Of a stretch of DNA of 64,000 nt, positions 51,340 to 60,542 are shown in pieces. How positions within the stretch are numbered: position 1 is the first letter of the stretch; each line of letters begins with the position of its first letter. Location of the stretch: positions 102,679-166,678 of the forward strand of contig NZ_DAMBQK010000008.1 of assembly GCF_032062175.1 (NCBI RefSeq), read 5' to 3'. The position numbers and the translations under genes were made by a program. Source of the stretch: Atlantibacter sp032062175. Its GTDB lineage: Bacteria > Pseudomonadota > Gammaproteobacteria > Enterobacterales > Enterobacteriaceae. The notes below the pieces were generated by a model. It was not told where the DNA came from, did not search any database, and was given only the letters and a program-made list of their open reading frames with translations.

Positions 51340-51509
51340 TTTTTTGGCGGGTGCTCGTGGGCCTTTGTCACAATCATTGATGTCTGGCTCACGAAACCGA
51401 AGATTCATGATTCATTAACCGTAAAAATCAAAATTTGCTGCGCAAAAATTGTCTCCTCTGCACGATGCGGGTAGACTTCGTGCCCTTATCTGAAGTCGGA
51501 GAATAAATT

Positions 51510-52487
51510 ATGAGCGATACGGCCTCCTGGCAGCCGAGCGCATCCATCCCCAATCTGTTAAAACGCGCAGCGCTGATGGCGGAGATTCGTCGCTTTTTTG
51601 CCGATCGCGGCGTGCTGGAGGTGGAAACCCCCTGCATGAGCCAGGCGACGGTTACGGATATTCATCTGGTCCCGTTTGAAACCCGTTTTGTTGGCCCCGG
51701 CCATTCGGCAGGCATCAACCTCTATTTGATGACCAGCCCGGAATACCATATGAAGCGCCTGCTGGCGGCGGGTTGTGGCCCGGTATACCAGCTATGCCGC
51801 AGTTTCCGCAATGAAGAGATGGGGCGTCATCACAATCCGGAATTTACCATGCTGGAGTGGTACCGTCCGCACTACGACATGTACCGTCTGATGAATGAAG
51901 TCGACGATTTGCTGCAACAGGTGCTGGAAACCAGCCCGGCGGAAACGATCTCTTATCAGCAGGCGTTCCAGCGCTATCTGGAAATCGACCCGCTGTCCGC
52001 AGACAAAACCCAACTGCGTGAAGTGGCGGCCAGACTGGATCTGAGCAATATCGCCGATACCGAAGAAGACAGGGATACGCTACTGCAATTGCTGTTTGCT
52101 ATGGGCGTAGAACCGTACATCGGCAAAGACCGTCCGACTTTCGTTTACCACTTCCCGGCCAGCCAGGCATCGTTAGCGCAGATCAGCACGGAAGACCACC
52201 GTGTAGCAGAGCGTTTCGAGGTTTATTTCAAAGGCATCGAACTGGCGAACGGCTTCCACGAACTGACCGACGCGCGCGAGCAGCAGCAGCGCTTCGAGCA
52301 GGACAACCGTAAACGCGCCGCGCGCGGGTTGCCGCAGCAGCCGGTAGACACGAATTTGCTGGATGCGTTAAAAGCGGGCCTCCCGGACTGTTCCGGCGTG
52401 GCGTTAGGCGTGGATCGCCTGATTATGTTGGCGCTGGGCGCGGAGCGGCTTTCTGACGTGCTGGCGTTTAGCGTGGATCGTGCGTGA
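51510..52487 (+). CDS. epmA: EpmA, EF-P-(R)-beta-lysine ligase
   Basis: A 325-residue class II lysyl-tRNA-synthetase paralogue lacking the tRNA anticodon domain. It activates beta-lysine made by EpmB and attaches it to EF-P Lys34. Class II motifs 2 (FRNEEMGRHHNPEFTMLEWY) and 3 (GVALGVDRLIML) are intact. The length equals that of E. coli EpmA. It is divergent from frdA; E. coli yjeM and its neighbours, usually next, are absent. Confidence 0.97.
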   Translation: MSDTASWQPSASIPNLLKRAALMAEIRRFFADRGVLEVETPCMSQATVTDIHLVPFETRFVGPGHSAGINLYLMTSPEYHMKRLLAAGCGPVYQLCRSFRNEEMGRHHNPEFTMLEWYRPHYDMYRLMNEVDDLLQQVLETSPAETISYQQAFQRYLEIDPLSADKTQLREVAARLDLSNIADTEEDRDTLLQLLFAMGVEPYIGKDRPTFVYHFPASQASLAQISTEDHRVAERFEVYFKGIELANGFHELTDAREQQQRFEQDNRKRAARGLPQQPVDTNLLDALKAGLPDCSGVALGVDRLIMLALGAERLSDVLAFSVDRA

Positions 52488-52491
52488 TAAA

Positions 52492-52517
52492 CCCCTCACC
52501 CGAACAGCGGTGAGGGG
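52492..52517. terminator. Hairpin between epmA and mscM
   Basis: A 9-bp stem CCCCTCACC/GGTGAGGGG with an 8-nt loop between convergent genes. No T run follows, so it is a weak terminator or 3'-end stabiliser. Confidence 0.5.
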
Positions 52518-52527
52518 CCCTTCGATA

Positions 52528-55500
52528 TTACAAACTTCCTGCCGGGCGCGAACTTTTCCCCGTCGACGTTAACGTCCGTGCGGTACGCCTGCCATCCAGG
52601 CTTTCCAGACGCATCTGGAACGGCGGGAACGGCAGGTCGATACCGTGTTCACGGAAGCCGTGCAGGATCAGCTGATGGATCTCATGGCGCAACGGCATCC
52701 GGTGGCCCATTTCAGCGGCGTAAATACGCAGCTCAAACAGTTGCAGGCCCTGCTGTAAATCCACCAGGAACACTTCCGGGGCCGGGTTATCGATCACCAG
52801 CGAACAGCGTTTCGCGGCGGTATACAGGATTTGCGTCACTTCTTCGCTATCGGCATCGCCCGGCGCTGGCACGGTGAGCACCACGCGCGTTACCGAGTCG
52901 GACAGCGACCAGTTGATAAACTGCTCGGTGATAAACGCCTTATTCGGCACGATAATCTCTTTGCGGTCCCAGTCACTGATGGTCGTGGCGCGGGTGTTAA
53001 TACGCGTCACGCTGCCGGTCAAATCGCGAATGGTCACGGTATCGCCGATGCGGATCGGTTTCTCGAACAGGATAATCAGGCCGGAAATAAAGTTGGCGAA
53101 GATTTCCTGTAAACCAAAACCGAGTCCGACACCGAGCGCCGCGACCAGCCATTGCAGTTTCGACCATTCAATTCCGATCATCGAGAACCCGGTCAGGCCG
53201 CCAATCAGCATCAACAGATATTTGGTGATGGTGGTGATGGCGTAACCGGTGCCCGGCGTCAAATCCAGATGCTGCAACAGCGCCAGTTCCAGCAGAGCCG
53301 GTAAGTTACGCACCAACTGGGTGGTAATGATAAATACCAGAATGGCGATCAGCACAGCGCCGAGCGTAATCGGTTCAATACTTTCCACGCCCTGCACCGT
53401 TGAGGTGACATCCCACAGGGAAATGTTCTCCAGGAAGCCGAACGCCGAATGGATTTCCGACCACAGCACAATCACCGACAGCAGGGCGATCAGCATCAGT
53501 ATCGAGCGCACCAGCCGTAGCGACTGGGCGCTGATGGTATCGAGATCCACTTCCGGTTCTTCGACAATTTCACTGCTGCCTTCCGTGCTGTGGTTATGGG
53601 CCGGCTCCTCTTCGCCGCGCGCACGCTGGGCAAGAATTTCCGCACGGCGGTGTTTGGCGCGGTCGAACGCCAGACGGCGGCGCTGAATAAACATCCAGCG
53701 GCGGATCACGTGATACACCACCAGCAGCAGGAACCAGATAGCGACCGAGGTTTCGAGGCGCGCCAGCAGCGCCTGGGCGGTGGCCAGATACCCGACGGCG
53801 GAGGCCAGAATGGCCATCAGCGGCGCGCTGAGCATCAGGTTCCACAGCATCCGGTTTACCATGTTTTCACCGCTGCCTTCTTTATCGAGCCACAGCGGAA
53901 TTCCGGCGCGTTTCAGGCTTAGCGTGACGATCGCCAGCGCGCCGCAAATCAGGATAAAGCACAGGCGGCCCAGCGAGCCGGAGAACTCCCGGTCGTTGAG
54001 ATTATCGAACATGATCAGCGCCATAATCAGCGGCACCACAAAACCGATGGTCATCAAGTAATAGCGCATCGCCCGCGCTACCTGGCGGCGCGGCCAGCCG
54101 AAGTGGGCGATAAACAGCCCGTTCGGGCGGGCGAAGGTGGCGCAAATCATCACGACCCACAACAACGGCACAGTGGCCGTGACGCCATCGCCAATCGCCA
54201 CGGCGATGGGGTAGGGCCAGGCCTCGCGCAGCCCGTAGCCGAGCGTGGCCCACAGCACCGGCAACGGCGAGGCCACCAGTATCGACCAGAACAGCGTGCG
54301 CAGCGTCAGCCTGAAGTGATCCTGGGTGACTTTACCGATACGGGCGCTGGAGCGCTCAAGGAACGCCGTGAAATGCCGCCGTGAACTGAGGCTAAAACCC
54401 ACCAGGATCAACGCGCCGAACAGCGGTAGCAGCGTCTCTTTGCTGGTGAGCATCATCAGCGTGGCGTTCCCCATCTGGCTGGCGGTGTCGAGCGACACCA
54501 GGCGGCGTAAATCCTGCACAATTTCAAGCGGCCAGGCGATGGTCATCGGGCTGACGTCCGCCGTCCAGAACAGGTAGCGGTGAGTCGCTTCGTTAACCTC
54601 TTTTAACGCATCTTCCAGTTGGCTGTTGGCGACTTTCAGCTTGGTCAATTCCAGAATCAGCGTATCGCCGCCCTGCAACAGCGAATTAAGCAGCTCGCGC
54701 TGGGTACGCAACTGCGCTTCCAGAATGCGGTTTTGCTCTGCCGTGAGCGGCGCGCCGTCGGCCTGGCGAAGCTGGCGCAGCTGCGGCTGCTTGTTAAGCA
54801 AATCCTCATAGCGCATACGGTGGACGCGTAGCTGCGCCATTTCGGTGTCCAGTTGCTGCGGCTTGGGCATTTCCGGCAGGCGGGCAACTTGCGCGCGCAA
54901 CGCTTCGCCGAGCATATTCGACACGCCCAGCCACTGAGACTGCTCGCGCAGGGTATTCAGCGCCTGGCGTACCTGGAGCGTCTGGCCCGATGCCTGGCGC
55001 TGCTGCGAGGCCACCAGATCCATGCGCTGCGCCTGCTGGTTCAGCGCCTGAGACAGTTCGCGGTTGATTTTGAACTGCTCTTCGATAGACGGTGGCAGGC
55101 CCGCGCTGTTTTCTGCGAGCAGCTCGGTGCTTTCCAGCGCGCGTTCCGCCTCTTTCTGGCGCTGGCTGTTTAGCTGATTGCGCAGGGCCTGCAAATAACC
55201 ATCGAGCTGCTGGCTCTGCTTTTGCGCCAGCTCGCTACGCATCCGCGAAAGTTCCTGGCGGTTGCTGGCGGAAAGCTGCGCCAGTTCCAGTTCATCCACC
55301 ACCGCCTTAAGACGAGCGGATTCCGCCTGGGCATTAAGTTGCTGGGCCTGAGTTAACGCGTTGCTTGCGCCGTTTTGCGCGCCCGCCCGCCGTTCCACTT
55401 CATTCAACTGACGGCGCGCATCGGTTTGCTGTTGTGGGAGCTGGCTGAGCGAGTCGGCGATATCTCGGGTGCGCTCCTGCTCCTGCTGGGCCAGACGGCT

Positions 55501-55866
55501 TTTTTCCAGCAGTTGGCTACTGACTTGCAGAATTTCCTGGCTCAGGGCGTCGGAGGTGAGGCCTTCAGGGACTTTTTGCGGCTCTTCGCGCAGGTTATTC
55601 AACTGCTGGCGCAGGGTCTCGGAAAGCTTAGGATAGTTATCAATGACTTGTTGATACTGCGTTGCACGCTCCAGCGAGGCTTTGCGCTCTTCGAGGGCGT
55701 TCAACGCGGCCTGGAGGGCCTCCACGGTTTCCGCCTGGTTAGGCAGGTTTTTCGCCGCTTTGGCTTGCTCCAGCTCCTGGGAGATTTGTTTTGCGTCGGG
55801 GGCCGCCGCAGCGTACGCCCCCATGCTGAGGCACCAGGCCATCAGGATCGTGATAATCAGGCGCAC
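52528..55866 (-). CDS. mscM: MscM (YjeP) mini-conductance mechanosensitive channel
   Basis: A 1112-residue channel of the MscK/MscS family that opens under hypo-osmotic stress. It has a signal peptide (MRLIITILMAWCLSMGAYA), a long periplasmic coiled-coil region rich in Gln and Arg (about 25-480), eleven or so membrane helices, and a C-terminal MscS core with the pore helix WLVAALGVGLGFGLQEIFANF and the beta domain FEKPIRIGDTVTI. The length matches E. coli YjeP (1107). It is followed by psd upstream on the same strand, a conserved pair. Confidence 0.96.
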   Translation of the reverse strand: MRLIITILMAWCLSMGAYAAAAPDAKQISQELEQAKAAKNLPNQAETVEALQAALNALEERKASLERATQYQQVIDNYPKLSETLRQQLNNLREEPQKVPEGLTSDALSQEILQVSSQLLEKSRLAQQEQERTRDIADSLSQLPQQQTDARRQLNEVERRAGAQNGASNALTQAQQLNAQAESARLKAVVDELELAQLSASNRQELSRMRSELAQKQSQQLDGYLQALRNQLNSQRQKEAERALESTELLAENSAGLPPSIEEQFKINRELSQALNQQAQRMDLVASQQRQASGQTLQVRQALNTLREQSQWLGVSNMLGEALRAQVARLPEMPKPQQLDTEMAQLRVHRMRYEDLLNKQPQLRQLRQADGAPLTAEQNRILEAQLRTQRELLNSLLQGGDTLILELTKLKVANSQLEDALKEVNEATHRYLFWTADVSPMTIAWPLEIVQDLRRLVSLDTASQMGNATLMMLTSKETLLPLFGALILVGFSLSSRRHFTAFLERSSARIGKVTQDHFRLTLRTLFWSILVASPLPVLWATLGYGLREAWPYPIAVAIGDGVTATVPLLWVVMICATFARPNGLFIAHFGWPRRQVARAMRYYLMTIGFVVPLIMALIMFDNLNDREFSGSLGRLCFILICGALAIVTLSLKRAGIPLWLDKEGSGENMVNRMLWNLMLSAPLMAILASAVGYLATAQALLARLETSVAIWFLLLVVYHVIRRWMFIQRRRLAFDRAKHRRAEILAQRARGEEEPAHNHSTEGSSEIVEEPEVDLDTISAQSLRLVRSILMLIALLSVIVLWSEIHSAFGFLENISLWDVTSTVQGVESIEPITLGAVLIAILVFIITTQLVRNLPALLELALLQHLDLTPGTGYAITTITKYLLMLIGGLTGFSMIGIEWSKLQWLVAALGVGLGFGLQEIFANFISGLIILFEKPIRIGDTVTIRDLTGSVTRINTRATTISDWDRKEIIVPNKAFITEQFINWSLSDSVTRVVLTVPAPGDADSEEVTQILYTAAKRCSLVIDNPAPEVFLVDLQQGLQLFELRIYAAEMGHRMPLRHEIHQLILHGFREHGIDLPFPPFQMRLESLDGRRTARTLTSTGKSSRPAGSL

Positions 55867-55889
55867 GTCAGTCTACCTTTACGTAAAAA

Positions 55890-56861
55890 TTAGCCCTGGT
55901 CTTTCGGGGAGCCGTCAACCAGCGGGCTGGCTGCCAGTTCGGCGTTGATTTCTTCATCCGACAGCGGTGCAGGCGTGGTGTCCGGCGTCCCGAAGGTTTC
56001 AGTGGAAATCGCCAGCGCTTCGCCAAGGCGGGTCACCGACAGGCTTTGCAGGCCATCCACCAGATTCACTTTACCCGGCGCGAACAGGTTAATCACCGTC
56101 GAGCCCAGCTTGAAGCGGCCCATTTCCTGGCCTTTCAACAGCGCGACGGCGTCTTCACTCTCGCCAGCCGGCCACGTCCAGCGCTTGATTACGCCTTCAC
56201 GCGGCGGGGTCACCGTGCCGGACCACACCGTTTCGATGCTGCCGACAATGGTTGCGCCCACCAGAATCTGGGCCATCGGGCCAAATTCGGTATCGAACAG
56301 GCAAATAACGCGCTCGTTACGGGCAAACAGGTTCGGTACGTTCTGGGCAGTTAAGTGGTTAACCGAGAACAAATCCCCCGGCACGTAGATCATCTCACGC
56401 AGGATACCGTTGCACGGCATATGCACGCGGTGATAATCACGCGGCGACAGGTAGGTAGTGGCAAACGTCCCGTTGCGGAATTTGTCCGCCATCAGATAGT
56501 TGCCCGCCAGCAGTGCTTCCAGGCTGTAGTTGTGGCCTTTGGCCTGCAGGATTTTGTCTTCCTCGATACGGCCCAACTGGCTGATTACGCCATCCGCAGG
56601 CATCACCAGCACATTCGGATCGGTATTCACCGGGCGAACGTCATCACGCAGTGCGCGAACAAAGAAATCGTTAAAGGTGCGATAGCTGGCGGTATCCGGC
56701 TTCTGCGCCTCGTTCATGTTGACCTTGTAGGCTTTAACGAACAGGTCAATCACCAGTTTGGTCAGCCAGCCAGCACGTTTACTTGCGCCCCAGCCCGCCA
56801 GGCGAGTAAGCCACAGTTTCGGGAGAATGTATTGAAGCGAAAGCTTAAAGTTGTTTAACAA
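55890..56861 (-). CDS. psd: Phosphatidylserine decarboxylase proenzyme
   Basis: A 323-residue proenzyme that makes phosphatidylethanolamine. Self-cleavage occurs at the LGST motif (RFKLGSTVINLF, about residue 253), giving the pyruvoyl group. The catalytic His and Asp segments (SPRDYHRVHMP, VMPADGVISQ) are present. mscM follows after 23 nt. Confidence 0.97.
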   Translation of the reverse strand: MLNNFKLSLQYILPKLWLTRLAGWGASKRAGWLTKLVIDLFVKAYKVNMNEAQKPDTASYRTFNDFFVRALRDDVRPVNTDPNVLVMPADGVISQLGRIEEDKILQAKGHNYSLEALLAGNYLMADKFRNGTFATTYLSPRDYHRVHMPCNGILREMIYVPGDLFSVNHLTAQNVPNLFARNERVICLFDTEFGPMAQILVGATIVGSIETVWSGTVTPPREGVIKRWTWPAGESEDAVALLKGQEMGRFKLGSTVINLFAPGKVNLVDGLQSLSVTRLGEALAISTETFGTPDTTPAPLSDEEINAELAASPLVDGSPKDQG

Positions 56862-56962
56862 GATAGCCTCCAGGCTAATGTTATTTTGTCGTTCCTGGCC
56901 TGGTCTTCAAAAACCAGGCAACACCCAAAGGGGGGCGATTCTAGCGATGCCAGGGTTAAATG

Positions 56963-58015
56963 TCAGTCATCAGATTCAGAAAAGCTTTTACGCGTTTTTA
57001 CCTGGCTCATGCTTTCCAGGATGCGGTGATAATTATCGAAACGGCTTTCCGCAATTTTACCCTGCTCGACCGCTTCACGAATGGCGCAGCCAGGGTCGGC
57101 GTCATGCTTGCAGTCGCGGTATTTGCAGTGGCCCAGATAGTCGTGAAATTCGACAAAGCCCTGGGTGATTTGTTCCGGTTCGAGATGCCACAAACCAAAT
57201 TCACGTACCCCAGGAGAGTCAATCACATCGCCGCCGTGCGGGAAGTGATACAGCCGTGCGGCGGTGGTGGTATGTTGCCCCAGGCCTGACACGTCCGAGA
57301 CGTCGTTGGTGAGAATACTGTCATCGGTCAGCCCCAGCAGGGCGTTCAGCAGGCTCGATTTCCCAACGCCTGATTGCCCGGCAAAGATACTGATCCGGTC
57401 GGTGAGGGCGGTTTGCAGTTCGTGTAAGCCGTTTTGCTGATGGCTGGAGACCATCAGGACGCGATAACCGATCCCGCGATAGATATCCATTTGCTCATTA
57501 ACAAACGCCATCCCTTCATCATCCAGCAGATCGATCTTGTTCAGTACGATCAGCGGCTCGACGTTCAGGGTTTCGCAGGCCACCAGATAGCGGTCGATGA
57601 TATTGAGCGACAGCTCCGGGAGGATCGCAGAAACAATCACGATCTGATCGATATTGGCGGCGATGGGTTTTACGCCATCGTAAAAATCAGGGCGGGTCAG
57701 CACCGAGGTCCGCTCATGTACCGCTTCAACAATGCCTTTCACCGCCATGCCTTCCGCGGCAGTTTTGCCAGGGCGCCAGACAACGCGGTCGCCGGTGACC
57801 AGCGAACGGATCGTGCGGCGAATGTTACAGCGGTGCACCGAACCGTCTGCTGCCTCGACATCGGCATGCATACCAAAACGGCTGATCACCATGCCTTCGC
57901 CCGGCTCGCCAAACAGGTTGTCGTCGTAATCCACCTTCTCCGTCGTCGTTAACCGACGCTGGTGGTTCGCTTTCACACGGCGCTGTTGCCCTTTGGAGAG
58001 TTTATTTTTGCTCAA
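56963..58015 (-). CDS. rsgA: RsgA small-ribosomal-subunit GTPase
   Basis: A 350-residue circularly permuted GTPase that checks late 30S maturation. Order of motifs: N-terminal OB fold, G4 NKID, G1 GQSGVGKSS, G3 DSPG, then a zinc knuckle CKYRDCKHDADPGC. The start is TTG at 58013-58015 (LSKNKLSKGQQRRVKANHQRR), as in E. coli, giving exactly 350 residues; the open frame extends upstream through the ERIC element without family similarity. Confidence 0.96.
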   Translation of the reverse strand: MSKNKLSKGQQRRVKANHQRRLTTTEKVDYDDNLFGEPGEGMVISRFGMHADVEAADGSVHRCNIRRTIRSLVTGDRVVWRPGKTAAEGMAVKGIVEAVHERTSVLTRPDFYDGVKPIAANIDQIVIVSAILPELSLNIIDRYLVACETLNVEPLIVLNKIDLLDDEGMAFVNEQMDIYRGIGYRVLMVSSHQQNGLHELQTALTDRISIFAGQSGVGKSSLLNALLGLTDDSILTNDVSDVSGLGQHTTTAARLYHFPHGGDVIDSPGVREFGLWHLEPEQITQGFVEFHDYLGHCKYRDCKHDADPGCAIREAVEQGKIAESRFDNYHRILESMSQVKTRKSFSESDD

Positions 58016-58071
58016 TCGTGCTGGCTCCTGGTCGCCCGGAATGGGCAAAACCTCTATGATACACCCAATTT

Positions 58072-58197
58072 TATACCCAAAATAATTCGAATTGCAGGAA
58101 GGCGGCGACGCAGTGAATCCCCTGGAGCTTACAGTAGTAAGTGACTGGGGTGAGCGAGAAAGCCAACGCACCTGCAATTTGAAGTATGACGGGTATA
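58072..58197. repeat. ERIC (IRU) intergenic repeat
   Basis: A 126-nt imperfect palindrome from TATACCCAAAATAATTCGAA to AAGTATGACGGGTATA. Its centre contains GTGAATCCCCTGGAGCTTAC and AAGTGACTGGGGTGAGCG, the conserved core of enterobacterial ERIC elements. It sits in the divergent rsgA-orn region, where its transcript can fold and affect either mRNA leader. Confidence 0.95.
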
Positions 58198-58249
58198 TAT
58201 GAATTAACCGATCGTCACCGTGGGTGACGCCAGAAGGGTGGAAAATAGC

Positions 58250-58795
58250 ATGAGTGGAAATGAAAATAATCTGATTTGGATCGATCTGGAGATGACGGGC
58301 CTTGATCCAGAGCGCGACCGCATTATCGAAATCGCCACTCTGGTTACCGATGCGAATCTGAATATCCTGGCGGAAGGCCCGGTTATCGCGGTACATCAGT
58401 CGGATGAACAGCTGGCGCTGATGGATGACTGGAACGTGCGTACCCATACCGGCAGTGGCCTGGTGGATCGCGTGAAGGCCAGTACCCTGGACGACCGCGC
58501 GGCGGAACTGGCGACCATCGAATTCCTGAAACAGTGGGTGCCCGCCAATACGTCACCCATCTGCGGTAACAGCATCGGCCAGGATCGCCGCTTCCTGTTT
58601 AAATACATGCCGGAACTGGAAGCGTATTTCCACTATCGCTATCTGGATGTCAGCACGCTGAAAGAGCTGGCGCGCCGCTGGAAGCCGGAAATTTTAGTTG
58701 GCCTGAAAAAAGAAGGGTCGCACCAGGCGCTGGATGATATCCGCGAGTCGGTGGCGGAACTGGCGTACTACCGCGAGCATTTTATTAAGCTTTGA
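58250..58795 (+). CDS. orn: Oligoribonuclease
   Basis: A 181-residue DEDDh 3'-5' exonuclease that degrades di- and short oligoribonucleotides and pGpG; essential in E. coli. Exo I WIDLEMTGLDPE, Exo II CGNSIGQDRRFL and Exo III GSHQALDDIRES are intact. I start at ATG 58250 (MSGNENNLIW), the family length; ten upstream codons are open. Confidence 0.97.
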   Translation: MSGNENNLIWIDLEMTGLDPERDRIIEIATLVTDANLNILAEGPVIAVHQSDEQLALMDDWNVRTHTGSGLVDRVKASTLDDRAAELATIEFLKQWVPANTSPICGNSIGQDRRFLFKYMPELEAYFHYRYLDVSTLKELARRWKPEILVGLKKEGSHQALDDIRESVAELAYYREHFIKL

Positions 58796-58835
58796 TAACA
58801 TCAACTTCAGGCCGCTTTCGCGGCCTGAATATTTT

Positions 58836-59501
58836 TTACTTCAGCGCCAGCGTGCCGAATGCGTTTTGCCAGTCCTGCTCAAATTTCGCTATCGCCGCCG
58901 TGACCGCAGGCGCATTGATAAACTGCTCCGCCACATCCAGCGGCAGGGTGATGGCTTCACAGCCCGCCAGCAGGCAGTCCAGCGCCTGGCGCGGCGTTTT
59001 AAAGCTCGCCGCCAGCACTTTTGAGCCTGGTGCATGCAGCGTCAGCAATTGCTGGAGTTCGCTGACGGTTTTAATACCGTCACCGCCCTGCGCGTCAACA
59101 CGATTCACATACGGCGCAACATATTCCGCACCCGCCAGCGCGCTCAACAAGCCTTGTGCGGCACCGTACACCGCTGTGCCCAGCGTGGGAACGCCTTTGG
59201 TTTTCAGGATCTTGATTGCCGCCAGGCCTTCCGGCGTCACCGGCACTTTCACCACCAGATCGGGAATGATCTCGCGCAGCGCCAGCGCTTCGTCGACCAT
59301 TTTTTCCGCCTGGGCGGCCATCACCTGTGCGAACAGACGGCCTTTACCGCCCAGCGCATCCTGCAATTCCGGTAGCACCACGCTAACGGGCTTTTTACCG
59401 CTGGCGACAATGCTGGGATTAGTGGTAACGCCCGCTAAAGGGAAAATGCGCGCCAGCCGGGCAACCGCCGCAACGTCGGCGGTATCAAGATAAAGTTCCA
59501 T
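58836..59501 (-). CDS. fsaA: Fructose-6-phosphate aldolase (FSA)
   Basis: A 221-residue transaldolase-family aldolase that forms or cleaves fructose 6-phosphate from dihydroxyacetone and glyceraldehyde 3-phosphate, and accepts other ketose phosphates. The Schiff-base lysine is K85 in VVKVPVTPEG. The sequence is nearer FsaA than FsaB. It is divergent from a glycyl-radical operon with a perfect FNR box between, like the ybiY-ybiW-fsaA linkage in E. coli. Confidence 0.95.
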   Translation of the reverse strand: MELYLDTADVAAVARLARIFPLAGVTTNPSIVASGKKPVSVVLPELQDALGGKGRLFAQVMAAQAEKMVDEALALREIIPDLVVKVPVTPEGLAAIKILKTKGVPTLGTAVYGAAQGLLSALAGAEYVAPYVNRVDAQGGDGIKTVSELQQLLTLHAPGSKVLAASFKTPRQALDCLLAGCEAITLPLDVAEQFINAPAVTAAIAKFEQDWQNAFGTLALK

Positions 59502-59567
59502 CGTGTCGTCCTCAAAATGTGAAATGCAGCAACTTAGCGCAGTATATCTCCGCGCCCTGCAAATCAG

Positions 59568-59581
59568 TTGATCGAAATCAA
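59568..59581. promoter_or_regulatory. Perfect FNR box between fsaA and the glycyl-radical operon
   Basis: TTGATCGAAATCAA matches TTGAT-N4-ATCAA at all ten fixed positions. A TTTAAT at 59604-59609 would be the -10 with the box centred near -41.5, a class II FNR-activated promoter for the plus-strand operon. Confidence 0.88.
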
Positions 59582-59638
59582 TGTTACTTTCTTTCGAAAG
59601 TCATTTAATTTTCATACGCAACATAAATGGTGAATTTT

Positions 59639-60538
59639 ATGATTTTCAATATCCAGCGCTACTCTACCCATGACGGCCCCGGTATTCGTACCGTGGTGTT
59701 TCTTAAAGGGTGTTCCCTCGGGTGCCGCTGGTGCCAGAACCCGGAAAGCCGCTCGCGTGAACGCGACGTGTTATTTGATCCGCGCCTGTGCCTTGAAGGC
59801 TGCGATCTCTGCCAACAGGCGCTGCCGGGCATCATTCAACGTAGCCTGACCGGGTTGATTATTCACCGTGAAAAGCTTGAATCTGCGCATCTCGACTGTT
59901 TGCAGGAGTGCTGTCCTTCTCAGGCGCTGACGGTCTGCGGTGAACAGAAAAGCGTTGAGCAGATTATGGCGACGGTGCTGCGCGATAAACCGTTTTACGA
60001 CCGCAGCGGCGGCGGGCTGACCCTGTCGGGCGGCGAGCCCTTTATGAACCCGGAAATGGCGCTGGCGCTGTTGAAAGCCAGCCATGAGCAGGGCATTCAT
60101 ACTGCGGTAGAAACCTGCCTGCATGTGCCCTGGCACTATGTCGAGCCCTCGCTCCCGTATACCGACCTGTTTCTCGCCGATCTTAAGCACGTCGACGACA
60201 TTGCGTTTAAAAAATGGACCGACGGCTCCGCCCGGCGAGTGATGAAGAATCTGGAAAACGTGGCGGCGGCCGGGAAACCGATGATTATCCGCGTCCCGCT
60301 GATCCCAGGCTTCAATGCCGACGAAGCGTCAATCCAGGCGATCACCGACTTCGCCGCTGAAAAACTCAACGTCAAAGAGATTCATTTTTTGCCCTATCAC
60401 ACCCTGGGCATCAACAAATATCACCTTTTAGACCAACCCTACCTGGCGCCGGATAAACCGCTTGATGCGCCAGAATTGCTTGATTTTGCCCAGTCCTGCG
60501 CCCGTGAGAAGGGCCTGACGGCTACCTTGAGAGGATAA
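59639..60538 (+). CDS. pflE: Glycyl-radical-enzyme activase (YbiY/PflE type)
   Basis: A 299-residue radical-SAM enzyme that installs the glycyl radical on its partner encoded just downstream. The cluster motif is CSLGCRWCQNPE (C-x3-C-x2-C), followed by a ferredoxin-like insert with further cysteines (CLEGCDLCQQ, CLQECCPSQ), typical of this subgroup. I prefer ATG 59639 (MIFNIQRYSTHDGPGIRT), with GGTGA six bases ahead; ATG 59627 is the alternative. The likely FNR-dependent start of transcription is about 20 nt upstream. The next gene begins 4 nt after the stop. Confidence 0.93.
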   Translation: MIFNIQRYSTHDGPGIRTVVFLKGCSLGCRWCQNPESRSRERDVLFDPRLCLEGCDLCQQALPGIIQRSLTGLIIHREKLESAHLDCLQECCPSQALTVCGEQKSVEQIMATVLRDKPFYDRSGGGLTLSGGEPFMNPEMALALLKASHEQGIHTAVETCLHVPWHYVEPSLPYTDLFLADLKHVDDIAFKKWTDGSARRVMKNLENVAAAGKPMIIRVPLIPGFNADEASIQAITDFAAEKLNVKEIHFLPYHTLGINKYHLLDQPYLAPDKPLDAPELLDFAQSCAREKGLTATLRG

Positions 60539-60542
60539 TGTC

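Noticed and set aside
58001..58447. N-terminal extension of RsgA through the ERIC element
   Set aside because: The open frame continues by chance; the TTG start at 58015 gives the exact family length and the conserved first residues.
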